Assembly (NCBI GenBank): GCA_016342415.1
Contig: JAEIOD010000027.1
Coordinates: 20,029-84,028, forward strand
Reading direction: 5' to 3'
Source of the DNA: Clostridiales bacterium
GTDB taxonomy: Bacteria > Bacillota > Clostridia > Peptostreptococcales > Acidaminobacteraceae
DNA: 64,000 bases
The notes below the pieces were generated by a model, which was not told where the DNA came from, did no database searches, and worked only from the letters and a program-made list of their open reading frames with translations. Position numbers and translations under genes: made by a program. Positions 15,816 to 25,920 of this stretch are shown in pieces (the first letter of the stretch is position 1; each line of letters opens with the position of its first letter).

Positions 15816-18203
15816 CTAAATTCTATTTTTCTCGATTGACCAAATGTCTTTTGCGTATTCTAAGATTGTTCTATCACTACTGAACTTTGAAGCATTGCAC
15901 ATGTTCATCCAACACATTCTAGCCCACTCTTTTTTATTTCTAAATGCTGCATCAACATCCATTTGCTTCTTTCTATAAGCGTCAAAATCCTTGAAGATAA
16001 AGTAGTTATCCGCTTTATGCCAATGTGTACCTCTTAATAATGCAGAATATAATTCTTGCATATCCTCATCACCAGTATAATCAAATGAAACATCGATTAA
16101 TGCATCAACAACTTCTTTAAGACCATCAACTGACATATAAGTTTCTTTTGGATCATAAGAATCTTTGATTTTTTCAATATCGTCAACTGTTAGACCAAAG
16201 ATAAAGTTATTTTCATCTCCAGCTTCTTCAACTATCTCAACATTAGCACCATCAAGTGTTCCAATTGTAGGTGTTCCGTTTAACATGAACTTCATGTTTC
16301 CAGTACCTGAAGCTTCTTTACCTGCTGTAGAAATTTGCTCTGATAAATCAGCAGCTGGGAAAATTCTATGTCCATAAGATACTCTATAGTTTTGTACAAA
16401 TACAACTTTGATTCTACCTGCTACATCCTCATCGTTGTTTACAAGATCTGCAATATCGTTGATGAACTTGATGATTGATTTAGCACGTTTGTAACCAGGC
16501 GCTGATTTTGCACCGAAAATAAATGTACGTTTAACAATATCCATTGAAGGATCAGCTTTGATTCTATGGTATAAATCTAATATATGGAATGCATTTAATA
16601 ATTGACGTTTGTATTCATGAAGTCTCTTAACTTGAATATCAAATAATGAATCTGGATCGATTTCAATACCTTCATGTTCTAAGATATACTCAGCAAGTTG
16701 AACTTTCTTTTCACGTTTGATTGCCATGAATTTTTCTAAAACAGCTTCATCATCCGCATGTTTTTCCAATCCTTTAATCAGCTCTAAATTATTGATCCAT
16801 TCATTGCTACCCAGTAACTCAGTTACATATGATGATAATTCTTTATTTGCAAGAGCCATCCATCTTCTTTGAGTAATACCGTTTGTTTTATTTTGGAACT
16901 TGTTTGGATATAATACATACCAATCATTTAATTCTTGATGCTTTAATAATTCTGTATGAAGATAAGCAACACCATTAACTGTATGACAACCATAGATTGA
17001 TAACCAAGCCATTTTGATCATATTATCTGAAATAATTCTCATTGACTCAATTTTTTCTTCTGAATACTTAAGCGCAGTTAAATCTTTTACAAACTGCTCA
17101 TCTATTTGAACTATGATTTCATAAATTCTTGGTAATATTTCTTGATAGAAACCATTCCACCACTGCTCTAACGCTTCAGTCAAAATTGTATGGTTTGTAT
17201 AAGCGAATGTTTTTGTAACGATTGACCATGCAGCTTTCCACGAAAGACCTTCTTTATCCATTAACAGACGCATCATCTCTGGAATTGCAACTGCTGGATG
17301 TGTATCATTCAATTGAATTGCGTAGTGCTCAGGGAACGCTTTGTAATCTACTTTACCATCAAATTTAGCTTTAAACTTCTTTAGCATATCTTGTAATGAT
17401 GCAGATACAAAGAAATATTGTTGTTTTAATCTTAGTAATTTACCAGCTTGTTCAGAATCATTTGGATACAATACTCTTGAAATATCCTCAGCTGAATTCT
17501 TAAGCGCTACCGACTCATCATATGCTTGGTCGTTGAATAATTTGAAATCAAATGCATCAACTGATTCCGCTTTCCAAAGTCTTAAAGTGTTGATGTTATC
17601 TGTACCATAACCTACGATTGGTGTATCGTAAGGAATCGCTTGGATTGTTTCATCTGCAAATTCAATCAAAACTATATCTTCAATTCTTCTTACTGACCAT
17701 GGATCACCGTATTTTAACCAGTTATCTACCATCTCAACTTGACGACCCTCTTCAAACTTTTGTTTAAAGATTCCATAATCGTAACGAATACCATAACCTG
17801 TTAATGGAATATCCTCAGATGCTGCTGAGTCTAAGAAACATGCTGCTAAACGGCCTAATCCACCATTACCTAGACCAGCATCTTCTTCTGCTTCTTCAAC
17901 AGTATTCAGATCAATACCCAGTTCATCAAGAGCTTCTTTTACTTCATCATAAAGGCCTAAACTCAACAGGTTATTACCTAAAGCTCTACCCATTAGAAAT
18001 TCTGCTGATAAGTAACTCGCTTGTTTTTTAGTTGTGTACTTCTCTGTAGTTTTCTCCCAATCTTCAGAGAGCATTTGCATTAACGTCATTGACACAGCGT
18101 TGAATTTTTCATACTCAAATGCTGTATCAAAAGATTTCGCATACTTCATTCTTGTTGCATCTTTAACCATTTTGATAAAGTTTTCCTTGTTAAATGAATT
18201 CAT
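15816..18203 (-). CDS. glgP: Glycogen/maltodextrin phosphorylase
   Basis: A GT35 enzyme of 795 residues that splits alpha-1,4-glucans with phosphate, giving glucose 1-phosphate, in the cytoplasm. Diagnostic segments are GNGGLGRLAACFLDS, GYGIRYDYGIFKQ, QLNDTHPAVAIPEMMRLL, VKRLHEYKRQLLNA and the pyridoxal phosphate site EASGTGNMKFMLNGT with the Lys near residue 635. I chose the ATG at 18203, one base after the malQ stop and with GGAAGG upstream. A longer frame starting six codons earlier lacks a ribosome-binding site. It is in an operon with malQ and the GH31 glucosidase, which together degrade imported maltodextrin; whether glycogen or maltodextrin is the main substrate is not decided. Confidence 0.94.
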   Translation of the reverse strand: MNSFNKENFIKMVKDATRMKYAKSFDTAFEYEKFNAVSMTLMQMLSEDWEKTTEKYTTKKQASYLSAEFLMGRALGNNLLSLGLYDEVKEALDELGIDLNTVEEAEEDAGLGNGGLGRLAACFLDSAASEDIPLTGYGIRYDYGIFKQKFEEGRQVEMVDNWLKYGDPWSVRRIEDIVLIEFADETIQAIPYDTPIVGYGTDNINTLRLWKAESVDAFDFKLFNDQAYDESVALKNSAEDISRVLYPNDSEQAGKLLRLKQQYFFVSASLQDMLKKFKAKFDGKVDYKAFPEHYAIQLNDTHPAVAIPEMMRLLMDKEGLSWKAAWSIVTKTFAYTNHTILTEALEQWWNGFYQEILPRIYEIIVQIDEQFVKDLTALKYSEEKIESMRIISDNMIKMAWLSIYGCHTVNGVAYLHTELLKHQELNDWYVLYPNKFQNKTNGITQRRWMALANKELSSYVTELLGSNEWINNLELIKGLEKHADDEAVLEKFMAIKREKKVQLAEYILEHEGIEIDPDSLFDIQVKRLHEYKRQLLNAFHILDLYHRIKADPSMDIVKRTFIFGAKSAPGYKRAKSIIKFINDIADLVNNDEDVAGRIKVVFVQNYRVSYGHRIFPAADLSEQISTAGKEASGTGNMKFMLNGTPTIGTLDGANVEIVEEAGDENNFIFGLTVDDIEKIKDSYDPKETYMSVDGLKEVVDALIDVSFDYTGDEDMQELYSALLRGTHWHKADNYFIFKDFDAYRKKQMDVDAAFRNKKEWARMCWMNMCNASKFSSDRTILEYAKDIWSIEKNRI

Positions 18204-18204
18204 T

Positions 18205-19686
18205 TTAGCACAACCTTCCATATAATTTTGTCATATTCATAATTTTCTTTGCCAACTCGTCCGTTAACTGTCCTGGCTTCATACGCCATTCCCAGTTACC
18301 GCCAATAGTTGATGGGGTATTCATTCTGCTCTTTTCATCAAGACCTAAAAAATCTTGCATTTGAGCTACAGCTACAACACCAACCGATGACCAAGCACCT
18401 CTAATAAAACCCCAATGATACCCTTCCTCTTTAGTCAGTTTTAGGTAATCAATGGCTTTATCAATATCGTCCTGATCAGTATTATTAAACCACCCTAGTA
18501 CCGTATCATTGTCATGTGTACCTGTGTAAACAAAACAATTGGTATCATAGTTATGTGGTAGATAATCACTTTCTTCTTTTGTATCAAATGCAAATTCAAG
18601 AACTTTCATACCTGGATAACCTGAAGCGTTTTTAAAGTTTGTAACTTCTTCAGTTAAGAATCCTAGATCTTCAGCAATAACTTTAAGTTCACCTAATTCT
18701 TCTTTAATGGCATCAAATAGTTTCATTTCAGGGCCTTTAATCCATTCACCTTTTACTGCCGTTTTGGCACCGCCTGGTATAGACCAATATGATTCAAAAC
18801 CTCTGAAGTGATCTATTCTCACTACATCAAAGAGTTCATAACTTGCTCTAATTCTCTCAATCCACCATGCATAATTATTTTCTTCCATCAGATCCCAGTT
18901 GTATATAGGATTGCCCCACAACTGACCCGTTGCAGAAAAGGCATCCGGCGGACACCCTGATACACAAATGGGTCTATTGTCTTTATCCAGTAAAAACAAC
19001 TCAGGATTAGCCCATACATCTGAACTGTCTTCCGCTACATAAATTGGAATGTCACCAATCATTTCTATACCATTTTTATTGGCATATACTTTTAATTCAT
19101 GCCATTGTTTGAAGAAGATATATTGAACAAATGTCCAAAATCTCATTTCATCTTTATGGGTTTCTCTAGCAAGTTCCAATGTTTTCTTGTCTCTTGTTCT
19201 AAATGCTTTTGGCCATTCTTGCCATGATTTTAAATCGTTATGATATTTCAAAGCCATAAACAATGTATAATCATTTAACCAAGCATGTTCCTCAGTAAAT
19301 GTATCCATTTCTCTTTTATATGCTATTTTACCTCTTTCAAAAGCTAATCTTAACAATTCGATTTTTTCTTTATTAACATTTGTAAAATCTACTACTTCAT
19401 CATTTACTCCAAATTTTCTACCTTTAAAGTCTGCATCTGTTAATAGTTTTTTACTCTTTAAAACCTCTAAATCAATCAATAGAATATTGCCTGCAAATGT
19501 TGATAAGGATTGATAAGGTGAATCACCATATCCAGTCGGACCTATAGGCAATAGTTGCCAATAACTTTGTCCTGATTTCTTAAGAAAATCTATAAATTCA
19601 TATGACTCTTTACCAAAAGTACCAATGCCTTGTTCATTCGGTAAAGAAGTAATATGCATCAAGATACCACTACTTCTTTTAAACAT
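18205..19686 (-). CDS. malQ: 4-alpha-glucanotransferase (amylomaltase)
   Basis: A GH77 enzyme of 493 residues that transfers maltosyl units between alpha-1,4-glucans, making longer chains for the phosphorylase. Typical segments are SSGILMHITSLPNEQGIGTFG at the start, YWQLLPIGPTGYGDSPYQS, CPPDAFSATGQLWGNPIYNW, the nucleophile Asp near residue 290 (VVRIDHFRGFESYW), the acid/base Glu near 338 (VIAEDLG) and TGTHDNDT. Length is normal. AAGGAG precedes the ATG. It overlaps the end of the GH31 gene by eight bases and is followed within one base by glgP, showing tight operon structure. Confidence 0.95.
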   Translation of the reverse strand: MFKRSSGILMHITSLPNEQGIGTFGKESYEFIDFLKKSGQSYWQLLPIGPTGYGDSPYQSLSTFAGNILLIDLEVLKSKKLLTDADFKGRKFGVNDEVVDFTNVNKEKIELLRLAFERGKIAYKREMDTFTEEHAWLNDYTLFMALKYHNDLKSWQEWPKAFRTRDKKTLELARETHKDEMRFWTFVQYIFFKQWHELKVYANKNGIEMIGDIPIYVAEDSSDVWANPELFLLDKDNRPICVSGCPPDAFSATGQLWGNPIYNWDLMEENNYAWWIERIRASYELFDVVRIDHFRGFESYWSIPGGAKTAVKGEWIKGPEMKLFDAIKEELGELKVIAEDLGFLTEEVTNFKNASGYPGMKVLEFAFDTKEESDYLPHNYDTNCFVYTGTHDNDTVLGWFNNTDQDDIDKAIDYLKLTKEEGYHWGFIRGAWSSVGVVAVAQMQDFLGLDEKSRMNTPSTIGGNWEWRMKPGQLTDELAKKIMNMTKLYGRLC

Positions 19687-21808
19687 GATATACTCCTTTA
19701 TGTCTTTTCTGATCCATAGTCATAATATCAAAGTGAATGTTTTTACATCCAACCTCTCCGCTATGCGACAGTTTTAAAATACCATTTTCATATGTTGCTT
19801 CAATAGTCAAATAAGTTGGCGACGGTTCTCTTGAAATACCATCATCTGTATATAATGTATATGACCCTTTATCATCAATAAAGCCAATCACATGTAGCTC
19901 TTCTAATGTGATGTCCTCAACGTTGTTCTTGACTTCATTAAGTAAAACCAAATGATTTTTCTTAATGAATGTCAACCACTCATGAGTCTCAGCATTTATA
20001 TAATGATGTCCAAAAGAATAGTTTTCCAAGTCATATGACTCATTTGAACGTATACGCCATAACATCATATCTTCTGGTAAGTAAACATAACGACCTTTTG
20101 CATTTGGCGTGTAAATAGGAGCAAGCATCATATGCGAACCATACATGAGCTGATCTTCTATTTGAGAGACATGTGTATCCTCATAATCAAAAGTAAGTGG
20201 TCTAAACAACATGGTATTATTTTCTCTAGCCATCATAAACTCAGAATAAACGTGATTCATCATGGCATATCTGTACCTAACGGTATCTCTTAAGACTCCT
20301 GTTGTTTCAGGTTCAAAACTAAATGGCTCCTGATGTCTTGTGCCCATACAGGCATGATTTCTAAAAAGTGGTGTATAAACTGCAAATTGAGACCACCTTG
20401 TTAACAGTTCTCCACTAGCATGACCACCAAAGCCACCAATATCTGCTCCTGAGTATAAGAAACCGCACATGTTAAGTGAAGGCATCATCTTAATGTTTAG
20501 TATTAAATGTTCCCACCAAGCATGATTATCTCCAGTCCATATGCCACCATAGCGGTGCATACCGATATAAGAGGCCCTTGAGAATAATAACATACGCTTT
20601 TCAGGATAGTTTCTTTCAAACGCTTCTCCAGCTGCACGTGTCATATTGTAACCATATAGGTTATGTAAATCAAAGTGATTGTATGTTTTACCATCTAACC
20701 GATGATTAAAAGTTTTATAGTCCTCATCACTATTTGAAAGACCCATAAAATGATCTTTTAAATCAAAGAAATCATAAATACCTAAGTTTTTATCTTTCTT
20801 ATCACCAGCAAACTCAATTGCTTCTTTTAATCTTTTTTCAGAATAGAATATCGCAGGTTCGTTCATGTCATTCCAAAATCCTTCGATACCTTGATCCACT
20901 AATATACTGTAATGATCCCCAAACCATTTTCTTGTTTCAGGATTGATGAAATCTGGAAAATGAACTTTACCAGGCCATACTGCACCAACAAATGGTTTGT
21001 TATTTGCATCTTCACAATAATATCTATTTTGAACACCTTCTTCATATATGAAATAATCGTCTTCTATTTTACACCCTGCATCAATTATAGGAATCAATCT
21101 AAAACCATCTGCCTTCATTTCAGAAACAAATGACTTGAAATTAGGGAATCGCCCTTCATCCACTGTAAAATTCTTAAAGTCTTTCATATAATCTATGTCT
21201 AAGTAAATCGTGTCACACGGAATATCAGAAGCTTTAAACTTTTCAGCAATGTCTTTAATTGAATCTGCATTCGGATAACTCCACCTGCTTTGCTGGAAAC
21301 CAAATGCCCATTTAGGCGGCATAAAAGATGGTCCGATTGCTTTTAAAAATCCAGATACAATTGAAGTGACTGTGGATGCTGTTGTCATATAAACCCTAAC
21401 ATCTTTCCCTTCGATTGTAATCTTCAATTCGTCTTTATGAGTAAATCCAAAATCAAACTCTACCTTTGTTGGGAAATCAATAAAACAACCTACTTTTTCT
21501 TCTTTTCTGTCTACTACAAAGAAGTTATGAGCGCCATATAATGCTTTTCGATCAGGCTGATGACTTGGATCATCAGTACAGAACGACTCATATATACCAC
21601 CGCGTTTATTGATTCCTCTCATATTTTCACCAAGACCAAAAATTTGATCTTCACTTGTTAACTTATAGGTAAGAACTACTTTTTCATCAATTTCCATATT
21701 GAATTGAGTCTTATCTAATAAAGTATTAATATCATCAACTTGAATAATATCTTCAAAGTTTACAATGGCTTCTGTCTCAAAAGGCTGACCTATATCGTAA
21801 AACTTCAT
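19679..21808 (-). CDS. GH31 alpha-glucosidase
   Basis: This 709-residue cytoplasmic enzyme of family GH31 releases glucose from alpha-glucosides. The catalytic nucleophile is the Asp near residue 312 in GFWNDMNEPA, and the acid/base Asp is near 425 in GIWTGDNHAWW. Other family motifs are FGFQQSRWSYPN, DIDYM, GGFGGHASGELLTRW and PLFRNHACMGTRHQEPF. No signal peptide is seen. GAGGTGTAAG precedes the ATG. The gene follows its LacI regulator by one base and overlaps malQ. In this operon it probably trims short maltooligosaccharides or isomaltosides left by the amylase and pullulanase. Confidence 0.93.
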   Translation of the reverse strand: MKFYDIGQPFETEAIVNFEDIIQVDDINTLLDKTQFNMEIDEKVVLTYKLTSEDQIFGLGENMRGINKRGGIYESFCTDDPSHQPDRKALYGAHNFFVVDRKEEKVGCFIDFPTKVEFDFGFTHKDELKITIEGKDVRVYMTTASTVTSIVSGFLKAIGPSFMPPKWAFGFQQSRWSYPNADSIKDIAEKFKASDIPCDTIYLDIDYMKDFKNFTVDEGRFPNFKSFVSEMKADGFRLIPIIDAGCKIEDDYFIYEEGVQNRYYCEDANNKPFVGAVWPGKVHFPDFINPETRKWFGDHYSILVDQGIEGFWNDMNEPAIFYSEKRLKEAIEFAGDKKDKNLGIYDFFDLKDHFMGLSNSDEDYKTFNHRLDGKTYNHFDLHNLYGYNMTRAAGEAFERNYPEKRMLLFSRASYIGMHRYGGIWTGDNHAWWEHLILNIKMMPSLNMCGFLYSGADIGGFGGHASGELLTRWSQFAVYTPLFRNHACMGTRHQEPFSFEPETTGVLRDTVRYRYAMMNHVYSEFMMARENNTMLFRPLTFDYEDTHVSQIEDQLMYGSHMMLAPIYTPNAKGRYVYLPEDMMLWRIRSNESYDLENYSFGHHYINAETHEWLTFIKKNHLVLLNEVKNNVEDITLEELHVIGFIDDKGSYTLYTDDGISREPSPTYLTIEATYENGILKLSHSGEVGCKNIHFDIMTMDQKRHKGVYHV

Positions 21809-21809
21809 C

Positions 21810-22829
21810 TTACACCTCTTTCATCTCTTTTACTGTTTGTCCTTTATAAAAAGATGTGTCCAAAACAATATGTTCTGTTTCTTCTTCATCAATTAATTGT
21901 TTTAAGATAACCGATCCTATATTCATACCCATACTATCAGTCGGTTGTTCTATTGTCGTTAAACTTGGATTCATATATTTTGAAACTTCCAAACCATCAA
22001 ATCCAAGTAATGAGATATCATTTGGTACCACTAAACCTTTATCATGAGCTGCTTTCATCGCGCCGATAGCCATTAAATCAGCTATGGCAAAGACTGCTGT
22101 TACATCTGTCTTTAATAACTCTTCCATAGCATGATAACCTGATTCTATGGAATAATCTCCAATAGTTACATATTCAGCATGATGAGAAAGTTTTGCATCT
22201 TCAAGTGCTTTTAGGTATGCTTGATATCTTTTTTCCGCTACATTATCTTTACCATCATTTGTTGTAATCAAACCAATTTTTCGATGACCCGAGTTAATCA
22301 AATGCATCATGCCATGATAAGCAGCTCCAAAGTTGTTGATTGTTACACTGTTATATAATCTTTTATCAATATCATCATTTAATACTGTCGATCCAAATAC
22401 AACAGGAATATTTAATTGTTTTAAATAGCCTTCATCAGATGATAATAAACCACCACCTAAAAATATTAAACCAACCAATCTCTTTTCTAATGCAAACTCA
22501 ACTGCCGCTTCTAAAGTCTTCACATTTTCTTTATGGAAATGTAGAACGATCGAATATTTCTGACTGGATACTTCTTTTTCTATTGTTTGAATCACCTTAG
22601 AAAAGAATGTGCTGTATTCACCAATAACAAAAATACCGATATGATTCGTTTTATGACGTTTTAAATTTCTAGCACTATTGTTTGGTACATAGTTTAATTC
22701 ATCAATAACCTTTAATACTTTTTCTTTAGTGGAAGCTTTTACATCAGGTTGATCATTAAGTACTCTTGAGACTGTACTCACGCCAACCCCTGCTGCTTTT
22801 GCTATGTCTTTAATATTTATGGTTTTCAT
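21810..22829 (-). CDS. LacI-family regulator of the alpha-glucan operon
   Basis: A 339-residue LacI/GalR-type repressor: HTH at the start (NIKDIAKAAGVGVSTVSRVLND) with hinge NNSARNLKR, then a sugar-binding sensor domain (TNHIGIFVIGEY, LLGFDGLEVSKYMNPSLTTIEQP). It is the first gene of the operon with GH31, malQ, glgP and pulA. Its own promoter carries the dyad CGGAAACGTTTCCG immediately downstream of the -10, plus an overlapping half-site, so it most likely represses the entire operon and itself. This operator differs from that of the other LacI-family gene at 11642-12628, so the two regulators probably sense different sugars. Confidence 0.92.
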   Translation of the reverse strand: MKTINIKDIAKAAGVGVSTVSRVLNDQPDVKASTKEKVLKVIDELNYVPNNSARNLKRHKTNHIGIFVIGEYSTFFSKVIQTIEKEVSSQKYSIVLHFHKENVKTLEAAVEFALEKRLVGLIFLGGGLLSSDEGYLKQLNIPVVFGSTVLNDDIDKRLYNSVTINNFGAAYHGMMHLINSGHRKIGLITTNDGKDNVAEKRYQAYLKALEDAKLSHHAEYVTIGDYSIESGYHAMEELLKTDVTAVFAIADLMAIGAMKAAHDKGLVVPNDISLLGFDGLEVSKYMNPSLTTIEQPTDSMGMNIGSVILKQLIDEEETEHIVLDTSFYKGQTVKEMKEV

Positions 22830-22883
22830 ATTGGACTCCTAATGGAATAACTTCACTATTGAATTGCTATTTCGCTTTATGAT

Positions 22884-22944
22884 AACGTTTCCGGAAACGT
22901 TTCCGAAATTACTTATATCATACCATAATCTAAAAAAAATTCAA
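22884..22944 (-). promoter_or_regulatory. Promoter and operator of the alpha-glucan operon
   Basis: Minus strand TTGAAT (22944-22939), 16 bases, TATGAT (22922-22917), then the dyad CGGAAACGTTTCCG (22905-22892) with a further half-site down to 22884. The dyad lies around the transcription start, typical for a LacI-family repressor. Confidence 0.82.
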
Positions 22945-22973
22945 GAAAAAAATAGCTGAAATTCATCAGCTAT
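22945..22973 (-). terminator. Terminator of the D-cysteine desulfhydrase gene
   Basis: ATAGCTGA, loop, TCAGCTAT and seven T on the minus strand, overlapping the end of the gene and immediately preceding the -35 of the LacI operon. Confidence 0.85.
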
Positions 22974-23929
22974 TAAAAATCAAATAATTCTGTTTTTGAA
23001 AAATTGCCAAATTGACCACCAGTATGTATAAACAATATATTACACCCAGCCGGATACTTACCTTGCTCAATATCCAAAATCAAACCAAACATCGCTTTTC
23101 CTGTATAGACAGTATCTAACATAACACCTTCTTTTCTTGCAAAGTTTTTTATAAAGTCCAATTCATCTTGACATGATTTTGCATACCCCAGTCCAACATA
23201 TTCAGGAGAAACATGAACATCCTCCTCTTTTATCTCGGGTACATCTCTGTACACTTTTGATTCTTCTATAAGTGTCTTGACCATGTTAAAAGCATCAATA
23301 TTGGGATTGTATATATTGTAACCGACTATTTGAGTTTCAGATCCCAGTGCTTTGGCTCCCATTAGAAGACCCGCATATGTAGAACCTGAACCATACGCCA
23401 TTACAATATAATCAAATAGTATCCCTAACTCATCCTCTTGTTTCTGTATTTCATAGAAACAATTGAGATATCCAAAGTTTCCAATACCATTTGAAGCGCC
23501 TTCTGGAATAATATAAGCTTTATTGGTCATATCAATTCTGTCTTTCAAAGTTTTCATATAATTGTGTCGATCTTGGTATATTTCATTTGAAATCAAATGA
23601 ATTTTAGCACCGACAAACTGATTGATGAAGTAATTTCCCTGTCTTGGCGTTTCATTTTCTTTTAAGACCAAATGAACCTTGAGTCCGAGTTTAACAGCTG
23701 CTATGGCTGTTGCTCTTGCATGATTAGATTGAATGCCACCACATGTTATGATGGTGTCGCAGCCTAAATCAAGCGCTTCCTGTAATGAGTATTCCAGTTT
23801 CCTTACTTTATTTCCCGAGAGTTCAAATCCCGTTTGATCATCTCTTTTTAAATAAACATTAATATCATTGTATTCAAAACTCAGTTTTTCAATACGTGTT
23901 GGCAAATTTGCTAAATCAATTTTTCGCAT
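22973..23929 (-). CDS. D-cysteine desulfhydrase / ACC deaminase-family PLP enzyme
   Basis: A 318-residue fold-type II pyridoxal phosphate enzyme. Family signatures are YLKRDDQTGFELSGNKVRKLEY, in which the Lys of SGNKVRK is the cofactor lysine, GGIQSNHARATA and the glycine-rich AYGSGSTYAGL. Such enzymes convert D-cysteine to pyruvate, sulfide and ammonia, or deaminate aminocyclopropane carboxylate; the first is the more common activity in bacteria. I start it at the ATG at 23929, preceded by GGGAGGGGACT. An upstream extension would run into the htpG terminator. It is a single gene between two terminators. Confidence 0.88.
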   Translation of the reverse strand: MRKIDLANLPTRIEKLSFEYNDINVYLKRDDQTGFELSGNKVRKLEYSLQEALDLGCDTIITCGGIQSNHARATAIAAVKLGLKVHLVLKENETPRQGNYFINQFVGAKIHLISNEIYQDRHNYMKTLKDRIDMTNKAYIIPEGASNGIGNFGYLNCFYEIQKQEDELGILFDYIVMAYGSGSTYAGLLMGAKALGSETQIVGYNIYNPNIDAFNMVKTLIEESKVYRDVPEIKEEDVHVSPEYVGLGYAKSCQDELDFIKNFARKEGVMLDTVYTGKAMFGLILDIEQGKYPAGCNILFIHTGGQFGNFSKTELFDF

Positions 23930-23945
23930 AGTCCCCTCCCAATGG

Positions 23946-23975
23946 AAAAGACCTATAATCTCTCGATTATAGGTC
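23946..23975 (-). terminator. Terminator of htpG
   Basis: GACCTATAAT and ATTATAGGTC form a perfect ten-pair stem followed by CTTTTCC on the minus strand, just after the htpG stop. Confidence 0.8.
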
Positions 23976-23981
23976 ATCTTT

Positions 23982-25853
23982 TTATTTTATTATAGCACGT
24001 TTTAATATATCATTACTACGTTTAACAAACTTTGTCATAGCATCTGCTGTTAAAGGTTTATGTGTTAACATAGCTAAATCATAAATCTGTTCTGTAACTA
24101 ATTTCAAAGTTTCCTCATCATCATCTAAATGATCAATTGTATAGTTTACAAGAGTATTTTTCTTGTTTAAAACAAGAGTTTCATCACTAGGGAACATACT
24201 TGCATCCATACCCATTGCACCATATTGTTTCATCATATCTTGCATACGGCGACTATCTTCTGATAGAATAATCATACCTGCTAAATCTTCATTCTTTAAA
24301 GACTCAATTTTTATCTTCAGATTTTCAACACCTGTACTGGTTTTGAATATTGTCAGTAATTTTTCTTCTATTTCTTTATGATCCGCTTCATCTTCTTCTT
24401 TTAATAAGTCAGAGATACTTGAATCCACACGTTTGTACTTTACATCTTGATTAAGTGATTCCATATGTGATATGAAAGCTGAATCAATAGGATGATCCAA
24501 TACAGCTACTTCGATACCGTGTTCTTGTAAGTTTTGAACGTACTGTGCTTGTTGAAGTGTATCTGTTGTATAATAAATTTCCTTTTCAATTTTATCCGCA
24601 TGTCGTAAAACATACTCATCTGAAGTCACGTACTGCTTATCTGTTAACTTGAACAACAACACATCTTTTACCTTGTCATTGAACTTAGAATCTTTTAGAG
24701 CACCATACTTAATGAATGGGTGAATATCATCCCAGTATTTTTCATATGATTCTCTTTCTGTCTTAAATAAACCAGTTAATTTATCAGCTACTTTTTTAGC
24801 GATATAATCAGAGATTTTCTTAACAAAACCATCATTTTGAAGTACACTTCTCGATACATTCAGCGGAAGGTCTGGACAATCAATCACACCTTTTAGTAGA
24901 AGCAAAAATTCAGGGATAACCTCTTTTAAGTTATCTGCAACAAATACCTGGTTATTGTACAGCTTGATTTGTCCTTCTAAAGTATCAAAATTAGTACCTA
25001 ATTTAGGAAAATATAAAATACCCTTTAAGTTAAATGGATAATCCATATTCAAGTGAATCCAGAATAAAGGCTCTTTAAAATCCATAAATGTTTTTGAGTA
25101 AAATTCTTTATATTCTTCTTCTGTACACTCTGATGGAATCTTTGAATAAAGTGGTGTCGTTTCATTGATAGCAACTATCTCTTCGATGATGTCATTGCCC
25201 TCTTCATCCTTTTTTGGTGCTTTATCTTCTACTGAGAAGTAGATCTCATAAGGCATGAAAGAACAGTATTTTTCAATTGTTGTTTTAATAACAGATTCAT
25301 TTTTAAACTCATTGCCATCTTCACCTAGGAACAACTTAATTTCTGTACCACGTGTAGTTCTTGTACCCTCTTCAATTTCAAATTCCGTTCCACCATCACA
25401 GTTCCACTTAGCTGATTGTGAGCCTTCTTTATACGAAAGCGTATTGATTTGCACATGATCAGCAACCATAAACGCTGAATAGAAACCTAAACCAAAATGT
25501 CCAATAATTTGGTCTTTGTCTGCTTTATCTTTGTACTTATCTATAAAATCTTCTGCACCTGAAAATGCAATTTGATTGATATACATTTTAATTTCGTCAG
25601 CCGTCATACCAATACCATTATCTATAAATGTTAGTGTATTTTCAGCTTGGTTCATTATAATATCTATTTTAAAGTCTTCATCTACCATTTCAACTTCACC
25701 GATAGATACCAATTGCTTGTATTTTGTTATTGCATCTGAGGCATTTGAAACCAGTTCTCTGATAAAAATATCATGATCCGAATACAACCATTTTTTAATT
25801 ATAGGGAAAATATTTTCACTATGTATTGATAAGTTTCCTTTTTCTGTGCTCAT
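23982..25853 (-). CDS. htpG: Hsp90-family chaperone HtpG
   Basis: The 623-residue chaperone has the GHKL ATPase domain at the N-terminus (ENIFPIIKKWLYSDHDIFIRELVSNASDA, DNGIGM, GHFGLGFYSAFMVAD, RGTEIKL), the middle domain (FWIHLNMDYPFNLKGILYFP, LPLNVSRSVLQND) and a C-terminal dimerisation domain. It helps fold client proteins under stress in the cytoplasm. I chose the ATG at 25853 (MSTEKGNLSIHSE) because AAGGAGTG precedes it; the longer frame starts eight codons earlier without such a site. A consensus promoter lies about 70 bases upstream with a CIRCE half-site next to it. It appears monocistronic. Confidence 0.96.
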   Translation of the reverse strand: MSTEKGNLSIHSENIFPIIKKWLYSDHDIFIRELVSNASDAITKYKQLVSIGEVEMVDEDFKIDIIMNQAENTLTFIDNGIGMTADEIKMYINQIAFSGAEDFIDKYKDKADKDQIIGHFGLGFYSAFMVADHVQINTLSYKEGSQSAKWNCDGGTEFEIEEGTRTTRGTEIKLFLGEDGNEFKNESVIKTTIEKYCSFMPYEIYFSVEDKAPKKDEEGNDIIEEIVAINETTPLYSKIPSECTEEEYKEFYSKTFMDFKEPLFWIHLNMDYPFNLKGILYFPKLGTNFDTLEGQIKLYNNQVFVADNLKEVIPEFLLLLKGVIDCPDLPLNVSRSVLQNDGFVKKISDYIAKKVADKLTGLFKTERESYEKYWDDIHPFIKYGALKDSKFNDKVKDVLLFKLTDKQYVTSDEYVLRHADKIEKEIYYTTDTLQQAQYVQNLQEHGIEVAVLDHPIDSAFISHMESLNQDVKYKRVDSSISDLLKEEDEADHKEIEEKLLTIFKTSTGVENLKIKIESLKNEDLAGMIILSEDSRRMQDMMKQYGAMGMDASMFPSDETLVLNKKNTLVNYTIDHLDDDEETLKLVTEQIYDLAMLTHKPLTADAMTKFVKRSNDILKRAIIK

Positions 25854-25920
25854 AAAATCACTCCTTAATTTATGCACTCATCCCAACGATTTGAGTCGTT
25901 TATTACTATTTCCAATTAAC

